Assembly (NCBI GenBank): GCA_019245415.1
Contig: JAFARO010000018.1
Coordinates: 1-64,000 of the forward strand
DNA from: Alphaproteobacteria bacterium
GTDB lineage: Bacteria > Pseudomonadota > Alphaproteobacteria > Micropepsales > Micropepsaceae
DNA: 64,000 bases
Direction: 5' to 3'
Shown piece after piece: positions 6,253 to 13,955 of the stretch. Positions within the stretch are counted from its first letter, which is position 1, and every line of letters starts with the position of its first letter. The position numbers and the translations under genes are program-made. A model generated the notes under the pieces. It did no database searches, was not told the DNA's origin, and saw only the letters and a list, made by a program, of their open reading frames with translations.

Positions 6253-9122
6253 GCCCGATCGGCAAGGGCGACCACCTCTACCTGGTCGACGGTTCGGGCT
6301 ATCTCTTCCGTGCCTATCATGCCCTGCCCCCACTGAGCCGCAAGTCGGACGGACTGCCGACCGGCGCGGTGTCGGGCTACTGCAACATGCTGTGGAAGCT
6401 GCTCGAAGACATGAAGGGGCCCGACCAGCCCAGCCATCTGGCGGTGATCTTCGATGCCGGAGCGGTGACCTTCCGCAACAAGATCTATCCGCAATACAAG
6501 GCCAACCGTCCCGAGCCGCCGGAAGACCTGGTGCCGCAATTCCCTCTGGTGCGCGACGCGACCCGCGCCTTCAACGTTTCCTGCGTCGAACTCGCAGATT
6601 ACGAGGCCGATGACCTGATCGCGACCTATGCGCGGCTGGCGCGGGAGAAGGGCGCGCGTGTCACCATCGTCTCCTCCGACAAGGACCTGATGCAGCTGGT
6701 CGAGGACGGCGTGGTGACGCTGCTCGACACCATGAAGAACCGCCGGCTTGGTTCAGCAGAGGTGATGGAGAAATTCGGCGTGCCGCCGTCCAAGGTGATC
6801 GAGGTCCAGGCGCTGGCCGGCGACTCGACCGACAACGTTCCCGGCGTGCGCGGCATCGGCGTCAAGACCGCGGCGGAGCTGGTCAACCAGTTCGGCGACC
6901 TGGAAACGCTGCTCAAGCGCGCCGGCGAGATCAAGCAGCCCAAGCGCCGCGAAACGCTGATCGAGAACGCCGAGAACGCGCGCATCTCCAAGAAGCTCGT
7001 CACCCTGGATGCCCATGTGCCGGTGAAGGAGACGATCGATTCCTTCGCGGTGCACGAGCCGCAGGCGGGCCCGCTCATCACCTTTCTCAAGCGGATGGAG
7101 TTCAGCTCGCTGACGCGGCGTGCCGCCGCCCATTTCGGCATCGAAGACTCGGACGCGATCGCGCCCGACAGCACGGTCACGGCCGCCCCGCCCAAGCTTC
7201 AGCCTGCGGTTCCTACCTCGGTCAAGGCCGGTGCGCCGGGCGCGGTGATGGATCGCGGCGCCTTGACCAAGGCCATCGATCACGAAGCCTACGAGACGGT
7301 CGCCACGCTCGCGCGGGTCCACGAATGGATCGCACGCGCCCGCGAAGAGGGCCGTGTCAGCGTCGATACCGAGACGACCTCGCTCGATCCCATGCAGGCG
7401 ACGTTGTGCGGCGTATCGCTCGCGGTCGCGCCGGGCGAGGCCTGTTACATTCCCTGCAACCATCGCCATGGCGGCGACCTGGTCTCCTCCAGCCGCGACG
7501 CCATCGTCCAGATCGGCGAGGCCGAGCTGCTCGCGGCGCTGAAGCCGCTGCTCGAGGACGACAGCGTCCTCAAGATCGGGCAGAACCTCAAATACGACTA
7601 TCTGATCTTCCTGGTGCGCGGCATCCGCATCGCGCCCTGCGACGACACGATGCTGATGTCCTATGCGCTCGACGGGGGGCTGCACGGCCACGGCATGGAC
7701 GAGCTTTCCGAGCTCCACCTGCAGCACAAGCCGATCCCCTTCGGCAAGGTCGCCGGCAAAGGCAAGGACAAGATCCAGTTCGACAGCGTCGCGCTCAAGG
7801 AGGCGACGCAGTATTCCGCCGAGGATGCCGACATCACGCTTCGCCTGGCGCAGTTGTTGAAACCGCGGCTCGCGGCCGAAGCCAAGCGCACCGTCTACGA
7901 GACCCTGGAACGTCCGTTGATTCCGGTGCTGGCCGACATGGAGTTCGCCGGCATCGTCATCGATCCGGAATTGCTGCGCCGTCTTTCCAACGACTTCGCG
8001 CATCTCCAGGCGAAGATGGAGAAGGACATCCACAGGCTCGCGGGCGAGAGCTTCAATATCGGCTCGCCCAAGCAGCTGGGCGACATCCTGTTCGGCAAGT
8101 TCTCCCTGCCGGGCGGCCGCAAGACCAAGACCGGCGCCTGGTCGACGGATGCCGATGTGCTCGAGGATCTGGCCGCGCAGGGCCACGACATCGCCAAGAA
8201 GGTGCTGGACTGGCGCCAGCTCGCGAAGCTGCGCGGCACCTATACCGACGCGCTTCCCGGCTACGTCAACCCGAGGACCGGCCGCGTGCACACCTCCTAT
8301 GCGATGGCCTCGACCTCGACCGGGCGGCTTGCCTCGACCGATCCCAATCTCCAGAACATCCCGATCCGCACCGAAGAGGGCCGCCGCATCCGCCAGGCCT
8401 TCATCGCGCCCAGGGGATCGAAACTCATCAGCGCCGACTACAGCCAGATCGAGTTGCGCCTGCTGGCCCATATCGCCGACATCGCGCAGCTCAAGACGGC
8501 CTTTGCCGAGGGGCTCGACATCCACGCGATGACCGCGTCGGAGATGTTCGGCGTACCGGTGAAGGAGATGCCGGCGGAAGTGCGCCGCCGCGCCAAGGCG
8601 ATCAATTTCGGCATCATCTACGGCATCTCGGCGTTCGGTCTCGCCAACCAGCTCGGCATCGCGCGCGGGGAGGCCGACGACTATATCAAGAAGTACTTCC
8701 AGCGCTTCCCCGGTATCCGCGACTACATGGAAGAGACCAAGGCGTTCGCGCGCGAGCACGGCTTCGTCGAGACCCTGTTCGGCCGGCGCGTCCATATCCG
8801 CGAGATCAAATCGACCAATCAAAGCTTCCGCGGCGGGGCGGAGCGCGCCGCGATCAACGCGCCGATCCAGGGCACCGCCGCCGACGTCATCCGCCGCGCC
8901 ATGGTGCGCCTGCCCGGCGCGCTGGCGGAGAAGAAGCTATCGGTCAGGATGCTGCTGCAGGTGCATGACGAACTGGTGTTCGAGGCGCCGGACGGCGAGA
9001 TCGACAAGACCTGCGCGCTGGTCAAGGCCGTGATGGAGAAGGCGTCGCTGCCCGCGGTCGCGCTCTCCGTGCCGCTCACCGTCGAAGTCCGCGCCGCTGC
9101 CAACTGGGACGCGGCGCATTGA
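6249..9122 (+). CDS. polA: DNA polymerase I, three-domain
   Basis: Repair and Okazaki-fragment-processing DNA polymerase of 957 residues. The 5'-3' exonuclease (FEN-like) domain occupies about residues 10-290 (YEADDLIATYA, SSDKDLMQLV, GDSTDNVPGVRGIG). The 3'-5' proofreading domain is active-looking, with D373 and E375 in VDTETTSLD. The family A polymerase domain has D730 in DYSQIELR, the O-helix RRAKAINFGIIYG, and D907 in VHDELVFE. I take TTG 6249 as start: it lies 9-14 bases after GGCGGAGCG, overlaps the upstream stop codon, and gives the usual polA N-terminus SPIGKGDHLYLVDGSGYLFR. All three activities appear intact. Confidence 0.97.
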   Translation: MSPIGKGDHLYLVDGSGYLFRAYHALPPLSRKSDGLPTGAVSGYCNMLWKLLEDMKGPDQPSHLAVIFDAGAVTFRNKIYPQYKANRPEPPEDLVPQFPLVRDATRAFNVSCVELADYEADDLIATYARLAREKGARVTIVSSDKDLMQLVEDGVVTLLDTMKNRRLGSAEVMEKFGVPPSKVIEVQALAGDSTDNVPGVRGIGVKTAAELVNQFGDLETLLKRAGEIKQPKRRETLIENAENARISKKLVTLDAHVPVKETIDSFAVHEPQAGPLITFLKRMEFSSLTRRAAAHFGIEDSDAIAPDSTVTAAPPKLQPAVPTSVKAGAPGAVMDRGALTKAIDHEAYETVATLARVHEWIARAREEGRVSVDTETTSLDPMQATLCGVSLAVAPGEACYIPCNHRHGGDLVSSSRDAIVQIGEAELLAALKPLLEDDSVLKIGQNLKYDYLIFLVRGIRIAPCDDTMLMSYALDGGLHGHGMDELSELHLQHKPIPFGKVAGKGKDKIQFDSVALKEATQYSAEDADITLRLAQLLKPRLAAEAKRTVYETLERPLIPVLADMEFAGIVIDPELLRRLSNDFAHLQAKMEKDIHRLAGESFNIGSPKQLGDILFGKFSLPGGRKTKTGAWSTDADVLEDLAAQGHDIAKKVLDWRQLAKLRGTYTDALPGYVNPRTGRVHTSYAMASTSTGRLASTDPNLQNIPIRTEEGRRIRQAFIAPRGSKLISADYSQIELRLLAHIADIAQLKTAFAEGLDIHAMTASEMFGVPVKEMPAEVRRRAKAINFGIIYGISAFGLANQLGIARGEADDYIKKYFQRFPGIRDYMEETKAFAREHGFVETLFGRRVHIREIKSTNQSFRGGAERAAINAPIQGTAADVIRRAMVRLPGALAEKKLSVRMLLQVHDELVFEAPDGEIDKTCALVKAVMEKASLPAVALSVPLTVEVRAAANWDAAH

Positions 9123-9133
9123 TCGGACTCGCT

Positions 9134-9312
9134 GTCATCCCCGGCGAGCGCGCCTTGCGCGCGAGGGAAGGGGATCCAGGTATCAGACGACGGCATTCAG
9201 GCATCAGAAATCACAATCGATCTGGTCCCTGATGCCTGCGCTCTGTGTTCTGACTCCTGGGTCCCCTTCCCTCGGCTCGATCACATTGTGATCGAGCCTC
9301 GCCGGGGATGAC
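9134..9312. repeat. Nested intergenic inverted repeat between convergent genes
   Basis: The outer arms are GTCATCCCCGGCGAG (9134-9148) and CTCGCCGGGGATGAC (9298-9312). Inside them, GAGGGAAGGGGATCCAGG (left) and CCTGGGTCCCCTTCCCTC (right) also pair, and further in CAGGCATCAG (9198-9207) pairs with CTGATGCCTG (9229-9238). The right arm holds a separate perfect palindrome, CTCGATCACATTGTGATCGAG. The element lies between the convergent polA and ASCH genes and could act as a bidirectional terminator or be a small non-autonomous repeat element. No coding capacity. Confidence 0.8.
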
Positions 9313-9340
9313 ATGCTTGGTTTGTCGGATGCGTCAGGCT

Positions 9341-9616
9341 CTATTCCTCATACACAAACTCCACCAGATATACACTCTCCCCTCGTCCATGCTTGGCGGT
9401 CTTGAGCAGGTCGACGACGCCGGCAAATCCCGATTTCCTTGCGAGCTCCGGCGTGATGTCCGATAGTGCGATCTGCCGGATGCCGGTGACGCGCACATAT
9501 CCGTCTTCCAACGGGTAACGGCCGCCGACCTTCACGCGCGGGCGCTGCCAGATGCGAACGCTGCAGGTGATCTCGCCGCGCTTGATCGGCGCACGCAGCC
9601 GCTTGGTGAACATCAT
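9341..9616 (-). CDS. ASCH-domain protein
   Basis: 91-residue protein made of essentially one ASCH (PUA-like) domain, a small beta barrel linked to RNA or nucleoside handling. Matching features are the basic N-terminus FTKRLRAPIKRGEITCSVRIW, the VKVGGRYPLEDGYVRV strand pair, and the ITPELARKSGF helix before the C-terminal VYLVEFVYEE strand. ATG 9616 or 9613 may start it. It is followed on the same strand by nothing but the nested repeat. The function in this family is not settled; some ASCH proteins are amidohydrolases on modified nucleosides. Confidence 0.8.
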   Translation of the reverse strand: MMFTKRLRAPIKRGEITCSVRIWQRPRVKVGGRYPLEDGYVRVTGIRQIALSDITPELARKSGFAGVVDLLKTAKHGRGESVYLVEFVYEE

Positions 9617-9654
9617 GGGTGGATGATCGGTGCGGCGGCTCTTCGGCGCAAGCG

Positions 9655-11361
9655 TCAGGCGGCGATCGACTTGAGGCCGGTCTCGGCGCTGATGCCGGCC
9701 TTGCCCAGGAGCGCGACCAGTTCGCCGACGGCGGTTTGCGCGTCCTGGCGCGACTGTGCGGCATAGCCGGCGAGAAATCCCGGCTTGGCCAGCTGGGCCA
9801 GCACCAGCTCGCGCGCCTTCGCCGCCAGCTTTCCCTCGGTCAGGATCTCGCCGGTGCAGAGCGCGAGCAAGGCGCGCGCCCTCTCCGCCGGGCTGGGCGC
9901 ATGCGCCAGAACGGTTGCGAGTACGTTGCCGCGAACCTCGATGTCGCAGGCGAGCTTGTCGAGCAGCATCTCGATCTCGCGGCGCTGGTCCTCCTGCAGG
10001 CCGGAACGGCGCACGCGCGTCTGCAACGCCGCAAGGGTCTTGAGACGCGCCAGCACCGGCACTTTGGCGTTGCGGAAGTGGCTCTCGAACACCGGCGAGG
10101 TGATCAGCGGCATGATAAACGTCGCGAGCTTGCGCTTGTTCTCAGCGCCGACGATGTTCTCCTCGACGAACATCAGGCGCGAAAGTTTTTCATCCGCGGT
10201 CGCGGCGTCGGCGAGATGCTCGCCCAAGGTCTCGTGCGTGACCAGCCGCTTGGAGCGAAGGGTGACGGCCGCGACCAGGTCGTCATGGCTCAGATATTTG
10301 CCGATGCCGCGCACCAGACGGTCAGCGATACGCCGCAGGGTCTGGAATTCCTCGAACAGCGACGCCGGCGCCAGGCGCTTGACGCTCTTGAACTCCGCCA
10401 TCAGCCGCGCGGCGATGGCGGTGCGCGCCTCGGCAAGATCGTCCGCCGCGAAATGCTTCGTCAGTGCGATCAAGCCGGCGCGCTCCCCCTTTGGCTCGGC
10501 GCCGAGAAAAAGCTCGACCAGGCTCGCAAGCTGGGCGCCGAAATTCTCGCGCGGCCCGATCAGCTCGTGCAGCGCCGCCGAGCCGCTCAAGATCTCCGCC
10601 ACGATGGCGTCGATCGCGGTCAAGAGCATCGGACCGCCGGCCCCGTCAGCACGCTCAAGCACCGCGAGAAGGCGCACCAGCTTCTCGTCCCAGCCCTTGG
10701 CATCGCGCAGATAAAGCGCCAGTGCGCCGTTCAGGAGATAGGCGCCGTCTGCGGTGCCGGACAGCTTCGCGGCAAGCGCATTGAAGCCGTCAGCCTCGAC
10801 GCGCGTAAAGACGCCTTTGCGGCTGTCGCGATAGACCCGCTGCATCGCCGCATTGGTCAGCTCGATCAGGCTTTTCACGATCTGCTGCACCGGCGTGGTT
10901 GTCGACGCCGCCTGGGCGACAGCCACGCGCTGGATGGCATGCTGCAAAACCGTGCCGGTGGCTTCGAGTTTCTCCAGCGCGTCGGCGCGGTGGCAGAGCT
11001 CGGTCACCGTCAGCTTGTTGCGCGCCAGGTAGTCGGCGAGCAGGCGCGTGATGGTGGCGCGGGCGTGGTAGGAATAGAGATCGTCCGGCTTGAAGCAGGG
11101 CAGCGCGTGCGGCACATCCTCCTGCGCCGGCGCCATCTTGAACTGGTTGTGGCCGTCCTCGAAAATCTTCAGGGTCAGGTATTCGCCGCTATCGTCGTTG
11201 AAGGTTTCCTTGACCACCTTGACGCCGGTGGCGCGTCCGTCGGCCATCAGCTCTTTGGCAAGCTCGAGCGCAGCGTCGCGCTCCGAGCGCACCTCGACCA
11301 TGCGCCAGCCGCCCTTCGAGCCCTGCCGGGCGAAGATCTCGTAATGGATTTCGCGCGCCAT
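9655..11361 (-). CDS. Uncharacterised 568-residue protein
   Basis: Not recognised. The first 85 residues look like a small alpha/beta domain (IHYEIFARQGSKGGWRMVEV; EYLTLKIFEDGHNQFKM), followed by a long, almost entirely helical region rich in Ala, Leu, Arg and Glu with no signal peptide or membrane segment, so it is probably a cytoplasmic helical-repeat protein. GC and codon use match the neighbours, and the frame is intact from ATG 11361 to TGA 9655, so I consider it a real conserved core-genome gene. It lies 38 bases upstream of the ASCH gene on the same strand and 35 bases after moeB, so the three may be one transcript. Confidence 0.75.
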   Translation of the reverse strand: MAREIHYEIFARQGSKGGWRMVEVRSERDAALELAKELMADGRATGVKVVKETFNDDSGEYLTLKIFEDGHNQFKMAPAQEDVPHALPCFKPDDLYSYHARATITRLLADYLARNKLTVTELCHRADALEKLEATGTVLQHAIQRVAVAQAASTTTPVQQIVKSLIELTNAAMQRVYRDSRKGVFTRVEADGFNALAAKLSGTADGAYLLNGALALYLRDAKGWDEKLVRLLAVLERADGAGGPMLLTAIDAIVAEILSGSAALHELIGPRENFGAQLASLVELFLGAEPKGERAGLIALTKHFAADDLAEARTAIAARLMAEFKSVKRLAPASLFEEFQTLRRIADRLVRGIGKYLSHDDLVAAVTLRSKRLVTHETLGEHLADAATADEKLSRLMFVEENIVGAENKRKLATFIMPLITSPVFESHFRNAKVPVLARLKTLAALQTRVRRSGLQEDQRREIEMLLDKLACDIEVRGNVLATVLAHAPSPAERARALLALCTGEILTEGKLAAKARELVLAQLAKPGFLAGYAAQSRQDAQTAVGELVALLGKAGISAETGLKSIAA

Positions 11362-11396
11362 GCCGCCACTATCCGCGCGGCGTCTCTAATTGCGCG

Positions 11397-12161
11397 TTAA
11401 CCGCGCGCGCAGAGCGGGCAGGCGGGATCGGGCTTCAGCCGGACTTTGCGGAAATTGGTGGCTAACGCATCGTAAATCAAAAGATGCCCGGCCAGGCTGT
11501 CACCCAGCTGCGCGATCTCCTTGATCACTTCGAGCGCCTGCAAGGTGCCCATCACGCCGGCGGCCGCGCCCAGCACGCCGGTCTCCGAGCAGGACGGCAC
11601 GGTGCCCGCCGGCGGCGGCTCGGGATAGAGGCAGCGATAGCACGGATAGGCGCCGCTCCTGTCGTGGGCCTTGAAGGTCGCGAGCTGGCCGTCGAACTCG
11701 GTGACGGCGGCCGACACCAGCGTGCGGCCGGTCGTGAAGCAGACGTCGTTGACGAGGAACCGCGTGGCGAAATTGTCCGAACCGTCGGCGACGACGTCGT
11801 AGGCCCCTATCAGCTCCGCCGCGTTGTCCTCGTTCAAGCGCAACGGATGGGTCTCGACCGCCACATGCGGATTGAGCGCGGCGACCGCGGCTTGTGCCGA
11901 TTCCGTCTTGGGCCGGTCGACATCGGCGGTGCGGTGGGCGATCTGGCGTTGCAGGTTGGAAAGGCTGACATGGTCGTCGTCGACAATGCCGATGGTGCCG
12001 ATGCCGGCCGCGGCCAGATAGAGAAGCACCGGCGAGCCGAGCCCACCCGCGCCGATGACCAGGACCCGGGCCGCCTTGAGCCGTACCTGGCCGACGCCGC
12101 CGACCTCGCGCAACACGATGTGGCGGGCATAGCGCTCCAGTTCGTCGTCGCTCAGCCGCAT
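11397..12161 (-). CDS. moeB: HesA/MoeB/ThiF family adenylyltransferase (probable molybdopterin-synthase adenylyltransferase)
   Basis: E1-like enzyme that adenylates the C-terminal Gly-Gly of a ubiquitin-like sulfur carrier (MoaD or ThiS). 254 residues, the usual MoeB length without a rhodanese domain. The ATP-binding GAGGLG is at residues 37-42, followed by NLQRQI and DGSDNFATRF. A structural zinc site is formed by CYRC and the C-terminal CPLC. Without a neighbouring moaD, moaE or thi gene the choice between molybdopterin and thiamine pathways is by family resemblance. First gene of a minus-strand run with the 568-residue and ASCH genes. Confidence 0.9.
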   Translation of the reverse strand: MRLSDDELERYARHIVLREVGGVGQVRLKAARVLVIGAGGLGSPVLLYLAAAGIGTIGIVDDDHVSLSNLQRQIAHRTADVDRPKTESAQAAVAALNPHVAVETHPLRLNEDNAAELIGAYDVVADGSDNFATRFLVNDVCFTTGRTLVSAAVTEFDGQLATFKAHDRSGAYPCYRCLYPEPPPAGTVPSCSETGVLGAAAGVMGTLQALEVIKEIAQLGDSLAGHLLIYDALATNFRKVRLKPDPACPLCARG

Positions 12162-12331
12162 CGCCGTGGCTTAGCGCATCGCGGCCACGTTGTCGCTGCC
12201 CGCCTAACCAATTGATAGTGAAGCCCTATCCGGCCCGGAATTGAACCAGCCTGGAGATTGCCGCACAATGGGGGAGGCCCTATGGTGGCCCAAAACCGGG
12301 CCATCCGGCCCCGAATGGGAATGGTATTTCG

Positions 12332-13954
12332 ATGACATCGACGTCCGCGGCAGGCCGGCCCAGCGCCTTTGGGCTGGAAAATCATGGCTTCCGCAATCTC
12401 AAAGCGGTCCACTGGAATCTCAACGTCGCCGAACTCTACGAGGAGTCGATCCGGCGCGGCGAGGGCCATCTGGCCAAGGACGGCCCGCTGGTGGTGCTGA
12501 CCGGCCAGCACACGGGCCGCTCGGCGACCGACAAATTCGTGGTGCGCGATGCCCAGACCGAAAGCCGGGTGTGGTGGGACAACAACAAGCCCATGAGCCC
12601 GGCGCATTTCGACGCGCTGCATGCCGACATGCTCGAGTTCGCGCAAGGACGCGAGCTGTTCGCCAAGGACCTTTACGGCGGCGCCGATCTCGAGCATCGC
12701 CTGCCGGTGCGCATCGTCACCGAATATGCCTGGCACTCGCTGTTCGTGAACCAGCTCCTGATCCGCCCCTCCGCCGACCAGCTCAAGAGCTTCGTGCCGG
12801 AATTCACCATCGTCGATCTGCCGAGCTTCGAGGCCGATCCGTCGCGCCATGGCTGCGCCTCGAAGACGGTCATCGCCGTCAATTTCACCAAGAAGACGAT
12901 CCTGATCGGCGGCACCTCCTATGCCGGCGAGATGAAGAAGTCGGTGTTCACGATCATGAACTATCTGCTTCCCGACAAGCGCATCATGTCGATGCATTGC
13001 TCGGCGAACATGGGCGCGAAAGGCGACACCGCGATCTTCTTCGGCCTTTCCGGCACCGGCAAGACGACGCTCTCGGCCGACGCGTCGCGCACCCTGATCG
13101 GCGACGACGAGCATGGCTGGAGCGAGAGCGGCGTCTTCAACATCGAAGGCGGCTGCTATGCCAAGGTGATCCGGCTGTCGCGCGAGGCCGAGCCCGAGAT
13201 CTATTCGACGACCGAGCGCTTCGGCACCGTGCTCGAGAACGTCATGATGGACGCCAAGAGCCGCGCGCTCGATCTCGACAGCGCGCATTATGCCGAGAAC
13301 ACGCGCGCCGCCTATCCGATCGATTTCATCCCGAACGCGTCGGAGACCGGGCGCGGCGGGCACCCGAAGAACGTGATCATGCTGACGGCGGACGCCTTCG
13401 GCGTGCTGCCGCCGATCGCGAAGCTGACGCCCAGCCAGGCGATGTATCACTTCCTCTCCGGCTTCACGGCCAAGGTGGCGGGCACCGAGAAGGGCCTGGG
13501 GAGCGAGCCGCAGCCGACCTTCTCCACCTGCTTCGGCGCGCCGTTCATGCCGCGCCATCCGAGCGAATACGGCAATCTGCTGCGCGATCTGATCGCGCAG
13601 CACGGCTCGGATTGCTGGCTGGTCAATACCGGCTGGACCGGCGGCGCGTTCGGGGTGGGCAAACGCATGCCGATCAAGGCGACGCGCGCCCTGCTGGCGG
13701 CGGCCTTGGACGGCTCGCTCGCCCATGCGGAGATGCGCCTCGATCCGCATTTCGGCTTCCACGTTCCGGTCGCAGTCGGCGGCGTCGATGCGAAGGTCTT
13801 GAATCCGCGCGAGACCTGGGCCGACAAGGCGGCCTACGACGCGCAGGCGACGAAGCTGGTTCGCATGTTCCGCGACAACTTCAAGAAATTCGAATCCCAT
13901 GTCGGCCGCGATGTCCTCGAAGCCGCACCGATCATGGCCGAAGCGGCGGAGTAG
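12332..13954 (+). CDS. pckA: Phosphoenolpyruvate carboxykinase (ATP)
   Basis: Converts oxaloacetate and ATP to PEP, CO2 and ADP; first step of gluconeogenesis from C4 acids. 540 residues, full length. The kinase-1a loop GLSGTGKTT is at residues 238-246, with DDEHGW just after, the substrate-binding R-rich [13 protein letters not shown] near residues 55-67, and [14 protein letters not shown] near 193. The start ATG 12332 follows GGGAATGG. The gene is divergent from moeB across 170 bases that must hold its promoter. It ends one base from the convergent orphan gene. With maeB at 24.6-26.8 kb it provides both exits from the C4 pool. Confidence 0.98.
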   Translation: MTSTSAAGRPSAFGLENHGFRNLKAVHWNLNVAELYEESIRRGEGHLAKDGPLVVLTGQHTGRSATDKFVVRDAQTESRVWWDNNKPMSPAHFDALHADMLEFAQGRELFAKDLYGGADLEHRLPVRIVTEYAWHSLFVNQLLIRPSADQLKSFVPEFTIVDLPSFEADPSRHGCASKTVIAVNFTKKTILIGGTSYAGEMKKSVFTIMNYLLPDKRIMSMHCSANMGAKGDTAIFFGLSGTGKTTLSADASRTLIGDDEHGWSESGVFNIEGGCYAKVIRLSREAEPEIYSTTERFGTVLENVMMDAKSRALDLDSAHYAENTRAAYPIDFIPNASETGRGGHPKNVIMLTADAFGVLPPIAKLTPSQAMYHFLSGFTAKVAGTEKGLGSEPQPTFSTCFGAPFMPRHPSEYGNLLRDLIAQHGSDCWLVNTGWTGGAFGVGKRMPIKATRALLAAALDGSLAHAEMRLDPHFGFHVPVAVGGVDAKVLNPRETWADKAAYDAQATKLVRMFRDNFKKFESHVGRDVLEAAPIMAEAAE

Positions 13955-13955
13955 T

